This document shows positions 43,146 to 51,045 of a DNA stretch of 64,000 nucleotides, one piece after another. Within the stretch, counting starts at the first letter, position 1; each line of letters starts with the position of its first letter. The position numbers and the translations under genes are program-made. The DNA is from Alcaligenaceae bacterium (lineage in GTDB: Bacteria; Pseudomonadota; Gammaproteobacteria; Burkholderiales; Burkholderiaceae_B). The stretch covers positions 19,388 to 83,387 of the forward strand of contig JAJUGV010000004.1 of the NCBI GenBank assembly GCA_029265795.1. Direction: 5' to 3'. The notes beneath the pieces were generated by a model, which searched no databases, had not been told where the DNA came from, and saw only the letters and a list, made by a program, of their open reading frames with translations.

Positions 43146-44165
43146 TTACAGCTGTGGACTTGCAGAGCCGGCCCTGGATTTCAGATTGTCGCGCAGACCG
43201 GCAAGAATTTCGTAAGAGCGCAGGCGTGCCTGGTGATCGAACATGTTGCAGGTAATGATCAGTTCGTCCGCCCCGGTACGATTGATGAATTCCTGCATGA
43301 CATGCGTAACCGTGGCGGCACTACCGATTGCCGCGCAAGATAAGACATTATCCAGCATGGCTCGTTCGTGAGGAGCCAGGCTTTCGGTGTACTCGGCGAT
43401 GGGCGGGGGCAGGCGAATGGGTTTTCCATTGCGCAGGCTTACGAAGGATTGCTGCCAGGATGACGCTAGGAAGTGGGCATCGTCGTCAGTGTCTGCAGCA
43501 AACACGTTGTAGCCCAGCATGACGTAAGGCTGGGCCAGATATTTGGAAGGCCGGAAATTAGCCCGGTAGGTCGCGATGGCCTGCATCAGCATCTGGGGCG
43601 CAAAATGGGATGCAAACGAGTAGGGCAGACCCAGGTACGCAGCCAGCTGGGCCCCGAAAAGGCTCGAACCGAGTATCCAGAATTCCGGCGCAAGGCCTTT
43701 ACCGGGCACGGCGGTGACTGGTAAACGTGACTCTTCCGAGAAGTATTCCATCAGTTCGAGCACATCTTGGGGGAATGCTTCAGGGTCCGTGTTGAGGTGG
43801 CGGCGCAGGGCACGGGCCACCACCTGATCGGAACCCGGTGCGCGGCCCAGGCCAAGATCGATCCGGCCGGGGTATAGCGATTCCAGTGTGCCGAATTGTT
43901 CGGCGATTATGAGCGGTGAATGGTTGGGCAACATGATGCCGCCGGCGCCCACACGGATAGACGATGTGCCGCCTGCGATATGGCCGATAAGCACGGAAGT
44001 GGCGGCGCTGGCGATGCCAGGCATGCCATGGTGCTCGGCCAGCCAAAACCGGTGAAAGCCCAGCGCTTCGACATGACGGGCCAGCGACAGACTATTGCGA
44101 AATGATGTCGCCGCATCACTGCCTTCGTTGATGGGCGCCAGATCGAGAACGGAAAGTATGGTCAT
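43146..44165 (-). CDS. luciferase-like (LLM) flavin-dependent oxidoreductase
   Basis: 339 residues from the ATG at 44165, which starts just after the preceding stop; the listed longer frame overlaps the hydrolase gene. The start [17 protein letters not shown], then [16 protein letters not shown] and [13 protein letters not shown], is typical of the MsnO8/YhbW group of LLM enzymes. C-terminal [42 protein letters not shown] (in two parts) is also typical. These use reduced FMN or F420; the family is often annotated only by fold. The sequence differs from the LLM enzyme at 30671. One base separates it from the hydrolase upstream, and yggS follows. Confidence 0.9.
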   Translation of the reverse strand: MTILSVLDLAPINEGSDAATSFRNSLSLARHVEALGFHRFWLAEHHGMPGIASAATSVLIGHIAGGTSSIRVGAGGIMLPNHSPLIIAEQFGTLESLYPGRIDLGLGRAPGSDQVVARALRRHLNTDPEAFPQDVLELMEYFSEESRLPVTAVPGKGLAPEFWILGSSLFGAQLAAYLGLPYSFASHFAPQMLMQAIATYRANFRPSKYLAQPYVMLGYNVFAADTDDDAHFLASSWQQSFVSLRNGKPIRLPPPIAEYTESLAPHERAMLDNVLSCAAIGSAATVTHVMQEFINRTGADELIITCNMFDHQARLRSYEILAGLRDNLKSRAGSASPQL

Positions 44166-44166
44166 G

Positions 44167-44925
44167 TCAGGATAGTACAACGCCGCGACCCACACGGGCT
44201 CCCACCACCATTTCGGTGACCCAGTTCACCAGGATCGACGTGTAGGCTTGCTGGCAAGTTTTGTCTGTCAGCGCATGATCTGCATTGTCGATGACCCGGT
44301 GAGTGAGTGAATGGGAATTCTGGAACGCTGCTCGGTAGCTCATGATTGTGGAATGAGGAACCAAATGATCGTTTTCGGATTCCACCAGCAGAACGTCACC
44401 GCGAAACTGCATACAGGCCATAAGCGCACGGTTTTCGCGGGCGGGAACGAAGCGGCTGCGGTATTGAGCCAGATCGTGGCGGTCCAGTTTTCGCTTGGGC
44501 GTGTCCCATTGCTCGTCACGATAGAGTGAGGGTACGCGCAACGACAGCCATTGCACCGGACGCAGGGTGGTCAGGATAGTAGATAGGTAGGCGCCGTAAC
44601 TCGTTCCCACCACAGCTATGGCGCGAGTATCGATTGCCGGGTGACGGTGCAAGCAATCATAGGCGCAAATCAGGTCGCGCAGATTCTCTTCACGGGTGAC
44701 GGTTTGCTGACGTTCGGAATTCTTGATGTGGCCCCGCAAATCGAAGGTGAGGCACACGCAGCCCAACCCCGCAATGCCGCGGGCGCGTTCCAAGTCCCGT
44801 TCCTGGCTGCCCCCCCAACCGTGCACAAACAGCACGCCGGGCACCTTGCTACCCGGCGCCAGGAAGGTGCCGGCCATCCGCTCTTCATCCACAATGATTT
44901 CGACAGTGTCACTGCTTGTTCCCAT
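44167..44925 (-). CDS. alpha/beta hydrolase
   Basis: 252 residues. The oxyanion motif VHGWGGS (residues 34-40) follows the first strand. The nucleophile serine sits in [11 protein letters not shown] (GTSYG). The acid is likely the aspartate in [14 protein letters not shown] and the histidine the one in [10 protein letters not shown]. These make an intact triad of the dienelactone-hydrolase / esterase type. It overlaps the DUF3182 gene by 17 bases, and the LLM gene follows after one base, so all are in one operon. No signal peptide is visible. Substrate unknown. Confidence 0.88.
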   Translation of the reverse strand: MGTSSDTVEIIVDEERMAGTFLAPGSKVPGVLFVHGWGGSQERDLERARGIAGLGCVCLTFDLRGHIKNSERQQTVTREENLRDLICAYDCLHRHPAIDTRAIAVVGTSYGAYLSTILTTLRPVQWLSLRVPSLYRDEQWDTPKRKLDRHDLAQYRSRFVPARENRALMACMQFRGDVLLVESENDHLVPHSTIMSYRAAFQNSHSLTHRVIDNADHALTDKTCQQAYTSILVNWVTEMVVGARVGRGVVLS

Positions 44926-46039
44926 AGGCTTCCACTATGACGTATTTTTTAATTAATCCGAGGTCTGGATCATCGCCTGCAAAGGTTTCAATCGCCTGAG
45001 CGGGCACGCTGGCTTCGGAGCCGAAACGCTCGAGTGTTTCGGCCCATAAACGCTGACATCTTGAGTCGGCGGCGAAGACCTCCAGCGCGGCAATCTCTGC
45101 CCGACTCGCGCCTCCGATCCGCCAGGACTGCTCCAGTACTCCCATCATTCTGCGACCCTTGGCATCCACACCGGTGGCGACGTCATAATTGCGTCGTGAC
45201 GCGAAGAAGCCGGGGTAACAGGCATCTGCCGCAGCATCATATTGCTGGGCGAGTGCGACAGCGCGCCGGTATTCATCGTTCAATGGCAGGTCGTGCAGCG
45301 CCGGATAGCCGCCGCGGACAAATTGCAACCGTGAGCCGCCGTAGACCAGTTCCCCCGCGTTATCGCGCGTTAGGCTCTGAGTGCCCACGTAGCTCGCCGT
45401 GAGGCCCGGTAAGCGCACCTGACCCACGCTGTAAGTCGTCACGTCGCTCAGATGAACTTCCAAAACCACACCACATTCCCCCAGCTCCGCCGAATCCTGG
45501 GCTGCCAGCGCGGCGTCGACTTCAGAGGGGGCGGTAATGAGTATCTGGCCTCTTCCTGCGGTGGCCTTCACCGGCTTCAGCCTGACGGCATTACCGGCAC
45601 TTAATAGCCGTCGCACCGCCTCATGCACATCGCGCTCAGTGAATGCGGTATAGCCTGGCAGTGTGGCCTCTGACACCTGGCTGCCAAATGCATGCGACCA
45701 GCCTTGGGGATGTGGCGCTTCCGTACTCACCAGGCTATGAGTGATCGCTTTTGTCGGCATGAAGGCGTGTTCGGCATAACCGCCGAACAGGTCCGTCTCG
45801 GCATAAATGCCCAGTTGTTCTTTCAACTCGCTTCCCACTATGGTTTCCGTGGGAATCAAATAGCAGCGGGCCCGTGCATGTCTTTCCGATTCGTAAGAGC
45901 CATCGAAAGGCACATCCAGCAGGTCCGCGATGCGCATCGCGATATCACGATGGATGGTTGCTTCGTGCTCGGGCAATATTGCCCGGGTGCGATACAGCAC
46001 GACCGCGTCATGCAGGGGGGCTGACAGCTCAGCGCTCAT
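44909..46039 (-). CDS. DUF3182 family protein, ATP-grasp-like
   Basis: 376 residues. It matches my memory of the DUF3182 family, a group of unknown function in Proteobacteria. The centre resembles an ATP-grasp ligase: TAFTERDVHEAVRRLLSAG, then AVRLKPVKATAGRGQ with a glycine-rich loop, and CGVVLEVHLSDVTTYSVGQ. The C-terminal part has SWRIGGASRAEIAALEVF. Enzymes of that fold form C-N or C-O bonds with ATP, but no reaction can be named. It is the first gene of a four-gene operon and overlaps the hydrolase by 17 bases, so both products may act together. Confidence 0.7.
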   Translation of the reverse strand: MSAELSAPLHDAVVLYRTRAILPEHEATIHRDIAMRIADLLDVPFDGSYESERHARARCYLIPTETIVGSELKEQLGIYAETDLFGGYAEHAFMPTKAITHSLVSTEAPHPQGWSHAFGSQVSEATLPGYTAFTERDVHEAVRRLLSAGNAVRLKPVKATAGRGQILITAPSEVDAALAAQDSAELGECGVVLEVHLSDVTTYSVGQVRLPGLTASYVGTQSLTRDNAGELVYGGSRLQFVRGGYPALHDLPLNDEYRRAVALAQQYDAAADACYPGFFASRRNYDVATGVDAKGRRMMGVLEQSWRIGGASRAEIAALEVFAADSRCQRLWAETLERFGSEASVPAQAIETFAGDDPDLGLIKKYVIVEAYGNKQ

Positions 46040-46068
46040 TCAGGGTTCACCTCAAGGCATACGGGCAA

Positions 46069-46092
46069 GACGCCCACCGTAGGGTGGGCGTC
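46069..46092 (-). terminator. hairpin between the PRC-barrel and DUF3182 genes
   Basis: A perfect 10-bp stem GACGCCCACC / GGTGGGCGTC (46069-46078 and 46083-46092) with a 4-base loop. No T run follows on either strand. It may end or slow the transcript of the PRC-barrel gene before DUF3182. Confidence 0.45.
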
Positions 46093-46153
46093 GGGAGAAA
46101 TACGGAACGGCCGAATACAGCCGTGCAATTCATCTAAATTCGTCTTTATGGAA

Positions 46154-46798
46154 TCAACGTTCAGTACGAACTTCCGGCAGGGCTTTGAGCTGCTCTTTGG
46201 TGTAGCCGGCCAGCAGGATGCGATCGTCGCGACGCTCAAAACGGTCAAAGGGAACGGCTACGTCCTTCGCTCCCATGCCAAGGAAACCGCCGGCACCCAC
46301 CAGCAGATACAGGGTACGCCCGTCTGACGAGATCACGACATCACTGATGTCGCCGATCTTTTCGTCGTTCTCATTGAAAACGCTCTTGCCCATCAGATCG
46401 TCCTTGGCACTCCAGCCGGTGATGGCTTCGGTGGTGGCTGCGGCCGAATCGGGCTGAGTCTCCATTCCTGGAGCTGTCGGGGTGGCTGTGGTGTCGGCGC
46501 CCGTCGCGCCCGTTGCTCCCGTTGCACCCGTCGATCCGGTCGCACCCGTCGCTCTCGTTGTGCCGGTGGATCCGGAAGCGTCAGGAACGGCGGCACCCGA
46601 AGTGCCCGGTGTAGTGGCCGGTTTGCCGTCTGCCCCGACGCCGGTGGTGGGCTCGGGGGTGGGATTAGTAGTCATAGCGCCGCCGTCAGCAGATCGGTTG
46701 TTGCCCGAATCGGCCGCGGTGGTGGTTTGTGCATAAGCAGTACCGAAAATCAAAGGCAGGCTGACGGTAGCTGCAGTGGCAAGCAATTTCATTTTCAT
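46154..46798 (-). CDS. exported PRC-barrel protein with collagen-like triplets
   Basis: 214 residues from the ATG at 46798 (AAGGAG 8 bases upstream); the longer frame to 46927 is not supported. A signal peptide is cleaved near GTAYAQ. A low-complexity linker follows (about 20-115), including a run of Gly-Ala-Thr triplets (GATGSTGATGATGATGAD) and Pro/Thr-rich parts. The C-terminal PRC-barrel domain (about 130-200) begins near DDLMGKSVFNENDEKIGDI and contains LVGAGGFLGMGAKDVAVPF. PRC-barrel proteins bind diverse partners; extracytoplasmic ones of this type are common in stress-response clusters of Proteobacteria. It is divergent from the glycine-zipper lipoprotein. Function unknown. Confidence 0.85.
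   Translation of the reverse strand: MKMKLLATAATVSLPLIFGTAYAQTTTAADSGNNRSADGGAMTTNPTPEPTTGVGADGKPATTPGTSGAAVPDASGSTGTTRATGATGSTGATGATGATGADTTATPTAPGMETQPDSAAATTEAITGWSAKDDLMGKSVFNENDEKIGDISDVVISSDGRTLYLLVGAGGFLGMGAKDVAVPFDRFERRDDRILLAGYTKEQLKALPEVRTER
46497..46568 (-). repeat. nine-base tandem repeat encoding collagen-like Gly-X-Thr triplets
   Basis: Eight degenerate copies of a nine-base unit (plus-strand pattern GCNCCCGTY) lie inside the PRC-barrel gene. Read on the coding strand they give mainly Gly-Ala-Thr. Copy number of such units often varies between strains, but that cannot be seen here. Confidence 0.8.
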
Positions 46799-46949
46799 CG
46801 TTGAACTCCTTTTGTGTCGTTTCACCAGGGACACCCTCCCAAGCAAGCGTCGTGCCATTGCCAAGGGGGCTGACGAAGGGTGGGGAGGGCGGGAACAGGG
46901 GTTGCTGAGGAGCGCTACGCAAACCATCCGCGTCGCTGGACGCTATGAA

Positions 46950-46991
46950 AACCTGAACCGTGAGCCTCCTGGAGCGCGATCAATTCAGGTT
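46950..46991 (+). promoter_or_regulatory. inverted repeat upstream of the glycine-zipper lipoprotein
   Basis: AACCTGAA (46950-46957) and TTCAGGTT (46984-46991) form an 8-bp inverted pair 26 bases apart, ending 20 bases before the ATG at 47012. It may be an operator or a leader stem. Of the 213-base gap, the rest shows only a GGGGAGGG-type purine run near 46880-46890. Confidence 0.35.
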
Positions 46992-47011
46992 CCCTGACTC
47001 AGGAGCGATTT

Positions 47012-47227
47012 ATGAAAACAGGAAAACGAATTGCAGCGGGCGCCGTGACCGTGGTTCTGCTCGCCAGCCTTGCTGCATGCAGCGGTATGTCCCGCCAAGG
47101 GCGAAATACCGCAATTGGAGCCGGTGCAGGTGCCGTCGGTGGTGCCGTACTGACCGGTGGCAGTACCGCGGGCACACTGGGCGGCGCGGCCATTGGTGGC
47201 ATCGTGGGCCATGAAGCCAGCAAGTGA
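47012..47227 (+). CDS. small glycine-zipper lipoprotein
   Basis: 71 residues, AGGAG 7 bases before the ATG. A lipoprotein signal (MKTGKRIAAGAVTVVLLASLAAC parted before the final lipobox LAAC, C23) leads to a glycine-zipper 2TM-like region, GAGAGAVGGAVLTGG and GTLGGAAIGGIVGHE. Such proteins insert into the outer membrane or help hold the envelope; many are osmotically or stress induced. It is followed by a 48-residue membrane protein on the same strand. Confidence 0.85.
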   Translation: MKTGKRIAAGAVTVVLLASLAACSGMSRQGRNTAIGAGAGAVGGAVLTGGSTAGTLGGAAIGGIVGHEASK

Positions 47228-47259
47228 TAGTTGAAAAATCACCATAAAAAGGAGCAACA

Positions 47260-47406
47260 ATGCTTTATACGATTGCCATAATTCTCGTCATTCTGTGGCT
47301 GCTGGGTCTGGTGTCTTCTTACACCATTGGTGGCTTCATTCACATCTTGTTGGTGGTCGCAATCATCATCATCCTGGTGCGCATCATCAGCGGACGTGCT
47401 CCGTAG
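47260..47406 (+). CDS. 48-residue Lmo0937-type membrane protein
   Basis: 48 residues; a strong AAAAAGGAG element sits 6 bases before the ATG at 47260. Two membrane segments (LYTIAIILVILWLLGLVSSY, then IGGFIHILLVVAIIIILVRII; each shortened here) are joined by a short loop and end in GRAP. It matches the lmo0937 family of small membrane proteins, whose function is unknown but whose members are found in stress-type loci. 32 bases separate it from the glycine-zipper gene; the two are likely one transcript, ended by the hairpin at 47434. Confidence 0.85.
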   Translation: MLYTIAIILVILWLLGLVSSYTIGGFIHILLVVAIIIILVRIISGRAP

Positions 47407-47433
47407 CCGCGCAAGCCCTTGCTTTGCGCATCC

Positions 47434-47467
47434 GAGCCCGGCGCCATTTATGGCCGCCGGGCTCTTG
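47434..47467 (+). terminator. probable terminator after the 48-residue membrane protein
   Basis: GAGCCCGGC (47434-47442) pairs perfectly with GCCGGGCTC (47456-47464); a 13-base loop and only a short TT follow, so efficiency is uncertain. Confidence 0.6.
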
Positions 47468-47522
47468 CTATATAGGCGTATGATTCCGGTACCCTCGTGT
47501 CCTGAGACCGGAGACAACGCCT

Positions 47523-48308
47523 ATGTGGGATCTGCTGCAACAAGCGTGGGATGCTCACCCCGTCGTCCAAGCATTTCTAATCAATTTTCTGGCCGCCCTG
47601 GTCATTCTGATTCTTGGTTGGACGCTATCGGGAATTCTTGGGCGCAGTATTCGCCGGCTGGCTGCGCGTTCCACTCGTATTGACGCCACAATGGTGCCCA
47701 TGCTGCAGGCTTCTGCGGTGTGGGCGTTACGCATATTCGTAATCATTGCCGTGTTGGCAAGGTTCGGTGTGCAGACTGCCAGCCTTATTGCGGCGCTGGG
47801 GGCGGCCGGTCTGGCCATCGGACTTGCGCTGCAAGGGACATTGCAAAACATCGCGGCCGGAATCATGCTGCTGGCACTCCGACCTCTGCGGGTGGGGGAG
47901 TACGTATCTGTGGTGAGCCGGGGAGAAGGCACCGTAGAAGAAGTCGGCTTGTTCATGACGCGTCTGAGACAGGCAGACGGCATTGTGGTGCATATGCCGA
48001 ACAACCTGATATGGGGAAACACCATCGTCAATTACAGCCGCAACCATATTCGTCGTTTGGAGATCGGTGTTCAGGTGCCCCACAGTCATGATCTTGACGC
48101 GGCGCTACGTGCACTGCAGGCGCTGGTGGACGAGCATGCCGAGGTACTGGATAACCCCGCTCCGCGCGTACTCGTTGCCGCATATCAAGAGAATTTTGTC
48201 GCTGTGACAATACAGGTGTGGAGCAAGGTGGAGCATTTTGTTGATCTCAAGCTTGACCTGTATCGCAAATCCACTGCCACATTGCGTGATATGCGTGCTC
48301 AAGGTTAA
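47523..48308 (+). CDS. mscS: small-conductance mechanosensitive channel (MscS type)
   Basis: 261 residues, close to E. coli MscS. Three membrane helices (about 17-40, 58-82, 86-115); the pore helix TM3 has the glycine/alanine-rich pattern ALGAAGLAIGLALQGTLQNIAAGIML. The beta domain follows with the RPLRVGEYV turn and the HMPNNLIWGNTIVNYSR motif (in parts). It opens on membrane tension to release solutes after osmotic downshock. The neighbours (glycine-zipper protein, small membrane protein) also look osmotic-stress related. Confidence 0.93.
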   Translation: MWDLLQQAWDAHPVVQAFLINFLAALVILILGWTLSGILGRSIRRLAARSTRIDATMVPMLQASAVWALRIFVIIAVLARFGVQTASLIAALGAAGLAIGLALQGTLQNIAAGIMLLALRPLRVGEYVSVVSRGEGTVEEVGLFMTRLRQADGIVVHMPNNLIWGNTIVNYSRNHIRRLEIGVQVPHSHDLDAALRALQALVDEHAEVLDNPAPRVLVAAYQENFVAVTIQVWSKVEHFVDLKLDLYRKSTATLRDMRAQG

Positions 48309-48360
48309 GGTTTTAGCGCCTTGTATGAACAACAAGCCATACCTATAACGAGGAGACAAA

Positions 48361-49347
48361 ATGAAACAGTTCAATGGTATGAGTGTGCGCAGGCTGGCGG
48401 CCAGCGTGGTCGCCGCCGTATCAATGGTGGCCGCCCCGGCCGCCATGGCTGCCTATCCTGACAAACCAATACGCCTCATCGTAGGTTTCTCGGCGGGTGG
48501 CACCACTGATGTCGTGGCGCGCATTCTGGGCAAAGAAATTGGCGACGACCTCGGCCAGCCGGTCGTAATCGAGAACCGGCCCGGTGCAGGCAGCAACATC
48601 GCCGCCGAGATGGTGGCCCGCGCCGACCCAGATGGTTATACGCTGCTGATGGTGGCGGTCACCAGCGCCATCAACCACACCCTGTACAAAAATCTGAAGT
48701 TCGACCTCACCACCGACTTTGACCCGGTCGCCCTGGCGGTGCGAGTACCCAACGTATTGGTGGTGCACCCCGACGTGAAGGCAAATTCCGTCGACGAACT
48801 GACCAAGCTGTTAAAGGACAACCCCGGTACGGTGAACTTTGCTTCTTCCGGCAGTGGAACGTCCATCCATATGGCTGGGGAGCTTTTCAAGCTGCGTGCG
48901 GGAGTAGACGTCACGCACATCCCCTATAAAGGCAGTGCCAACGCCATTACCGATCTGATCGGCGGTCAGGTGCAATACATGTTCGACAACATGCCGTCTG
49001 CCTGGCCCCATGTCGAAAGCGGCAAGCTACGTGCCCTGGCCGTCACCACTGCAGAGCGTTCGCAGACCGCACCGGATCTGCCCACCATGCAGGAATCCGG
49101 CTTTGACGGTTTCGACGTTTCTTCCTGGTTTGGTGTGATTGGCCCTAAAGGTATGCCCACAGACGTAACCGAGAAGCTGAACAAGAGTATCCGGGCGGCC
49201 CTGGCTAAGCCGGAAGTCCGTGAACGGCTTCAGGGGCTAGGTGCGGTGCCTGCCGACACCACGCCGGATGAGTTCGGGCAGTTCATCAAGACGGAAGTCG
49301 AGACTTGGGGCCCCGTTGTCGAGGCTTCAGGAGCACGCGTAGACTAA
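48361..49347 (+). CDS. Bug-type periplasmic solute-binding protein
   Basis: 328 residues; GAGGAG 6 bases before the ATG. The signal peptide ends near AAMAAYPDKP. Mature features: PIRLIVGFSAGGTTDVVARILG, IENRPGAGSNIAAEMV, ASSGSGTSIHMAGE, typical of TctC/Bug receptors. No TctA/TctB genes are nearby, so the cognate transporter is elsewhere or the protein is a sensor-type orphan. The gene ends convergently with trmJ, overlapping by 4 bases. It differs in sequence from the Bug receptor at 27591. Confidence 0.93.
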   Translation: MKQFNGMSVRRLAASVVAAVSMVAAPAAMAAYPDKPIRLIVGFSAGGTTDVVARILGKEIGDDLGQPVVIENRPGAGSNIAAEMVARADPDGYTLLMVAVTSAINHTLYKNLKFDLTTDFDPVALAVRVPNVLVVHPDVKANSVDELTKLLKDNPGTVNFASSGSGTSIHMAGELFKLRAGVDVTHIPYKGSANAITDLIGGQVQYMFDNMPSAWPHVESGKLRALAVTTAERSQTAPDLPTMQESGFDGFDVSSWFGVIGPKGMPTDVTEKLNKSIRAALAKPEVRERLQGLGAVPADTTPDEFGQFIKTEVETWGPVVEASGARVD

Positions 49348-50210
49348 CGTGCATCATCCCGGCGGCGATGTTCGCCGTCGGGGGCTTCCGGCAGACGAGG
49401 CGGGTTGTTTTCATAAGCGATTCGCCCGGCCTTGATCATGGCAGTGCAGACCCCGCGCAACATGTCGACTTCATCGTTGGTCAGCGCATTGCGCGCAAAC
49501 AGGTGGCGCATTCGCGGCATCAGCTTTTTGGGGTGTTGCGGATCCAGGAATTTGACCCACACGAGCGCTTCGGCCCAATGCTCCATCAGCGCCTGCACGC
49601 GTGCGCTGTCGGCGGGTTGCGAGCCGGGGTCGGGTTTGCCTTCGGTGACCGGAATCAGCGGGGCATCAGAGGCCGTCAGCAACGCGTAACGCAGCTCCCA
49701 CGCGGCCAGTTGCAGCGCCTGCGCGACATTCAGCGAGCTGTATTGCGGATTGGCAGGGATATGGCAGACGCGGTGACATAGGGCGATATCTTCATTGGTG
49801 AGACCTGCCCGTTCTGTGCCCAGCACGATGGCGACGCGACCCTGATTCACTTCAGTCAGATGTTGGTGGGCTAACTGGGCGGCCACGCGTATGTCGCAGG
49901 CAGGCGGGCCTAAAAAGCGGGGCCTGGCCGTCAGTGCAAAGGCCAGCGTGACGGGGGCCAACGCTTCTGTTAATGTCGGCACAGTGCTTGCCGCCTCGAG
50001 CACGTCAGTGGCACCGCTGGCCATAGATATGGCTTCGGGTTGGCTCGACATAGCGTCGAATCGGGGCGCCACCAGGCACAGCTCTCCGAAACCCATAGTC
50101 TTGATAGCGCGGGCGGCTGCGCCTACATTGCCTGGGTGCGACGGTTGAACCATAATGAAGCGGATCTGCGCGAAACTGGAGTGCGGAACGGACTCGTGGC
50201 GGGAAGTCAT
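49344..50210 (-). CDS. trmJ: tRNA (cytidine/uridine-2'-O-)-methyltransferase TrmJ
   Basis: 288 residues, SPOUT-class methyltransferase with a C-terminal extension. Knot motifs: VQPSHPGNVGAAARAIKTMGF at the N terminus, IVLGTERAGLTNEDIALC in the middle and the NPQYSSLNVAQALQL C-terminal knot strand. TrmJ 2'-O-methylates position 32 of several tRNAs. It is divergent from suhB across a 40-base gap and overlaps the convergent Bug gene by 4 bases. The same trmJ-suhB order is known in gamma- and betaproteobacteria. Confidence 0.93.
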   Translation of the reverse strand: MTSRHESVPHSSFAQIRFIMVQPSHPGNVGAAARAIKTMGFGELCLVAPRFDAMSSQPEAISMASGATDVLEAASTVPTLTEALAPVTLAFALTARPRFLGPPACDIRVAAQLAHQHLTEVNQGRVAIVLGTERAGLTNEDIALCHRVCHIPANPQYSSLNVAQALQLAAWELRYALLTASDAPLIPVTEGKPDPGSQPADSARVQALMEHWAEALVWVKFLDPQHPKKLMPRMRHLFARNALTNDEVDMLRGVCTAMIKAGRIAYENNPPRLPEAPDGEHRRRDDAR

Positions 50211-50250
50211 CTAAAATACGCGGTTTGCTCTTCTGGAAAAACGGATATTT

Positions 50251-51036
50251 ATGCACCCGATGCTTAACACCGCCGTGAAGGCGGCTCGCCGCGCCGGCAC
50301 CATTATCAATCGGGCCAGCCTCGACCTCGAACGTCTGCAGGTAGCGCGCAAAGGGCCTAAGGATTATGTCACGGAAGTGGACCGCGCTGCGGAAGAAGCC
50401 ATCATCGACACCCTTGCCACCGCCTATCCCACACACGCTTTTCTGGGCGAAGAAACAGGGCGGGTCAAAGCAGCGGAAGGCCCCGATGTGGAAACGCCGG
50501 AATACCAATGGGTGATCGATCCCATCGACGGCACCACCAACTTCATACACGGCTTGCCGTTGTACGCGATTTCAATAGCCCTCATTCATCGTGGCCAGGT
50601 TACGCAGGCAGTCGTTTACGACCCTTCGGCAAACGAACTCTTTACCGCCAGCCGCGGCAGCGGTGCATTTTTGAACGACCGGCGCATCCGCGTAAGCGGG
50701 CAAATTCGCTATCACGATGCCCTGTTGGCAGCCCACCTGGGCAACTCGGTCATGAACGGTGACTCACCGTTTGCCGATATGCTTAGCGAAAGCGCCGCCG
50801 TGCGTCGTTTGGGTTGCACGGTACTGGCATTGGCCTACGTTGCAGCGGGGCGTCTGGACGGTTTTTGTGGCGTCGGCCTCAAGCCCTGGGATCTGGCGGC
50901 CGGTGGGCTATTGGTTCTTGAGGCGGGTGGTTTGGTGTCAGATTTCGACGGTGAGCAGCAGTGGATGAAGACAGGGCGCGTGCTCAGTGCCACGCCTAAG
51001 ATTTTTCCACAGATGCTGTCCTACCTGAACGCCTGA
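50251..51036 (+). CDS. suhB: inositol-1-monophosphatase family protein SuhB
   Basis: 261 residues. Metal-binding motifs are intact: GEETG (about 69-73), WVIDPIDGTTNFIHGLP (about 89-105) and the C-terminal GLKPWDLAAGGLLVLEAGG. It hydrolyses inositol phosphates, and in E. coli it also binds the transcription antitermination complex on rRNA operons. Start at 50251 with a weak ribosome-binding site. The TerC-type gene follows 9 bases later, so it may lead an operon with it and uppP. Confidence 0.94.
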   Translation: MHPMLNTAVKAARRAGTIINRASLDLERLQVARKGPKDYVTEVDRAAEEAIIDTLATAYPTHAFLGEETGRVKAAEGPDVETPEYQWVIDPIDGTTNFIHGLPLYAISIALIHRGQVTQAVVYDPSANELFTASRGSGAFLNDRRIRVSGQIRYHDALLAAHLGNSVMNGDSPFADMLSESAAVRRLGCTVLALAYVAAGRLDGFCGVGLKPWDLAAGGLLVLEAGGLVSDFDGEQQWMKTGRVLSATPKIFPQMLSYLNA

Positions 51037-51045
51037 GACAGCCCC

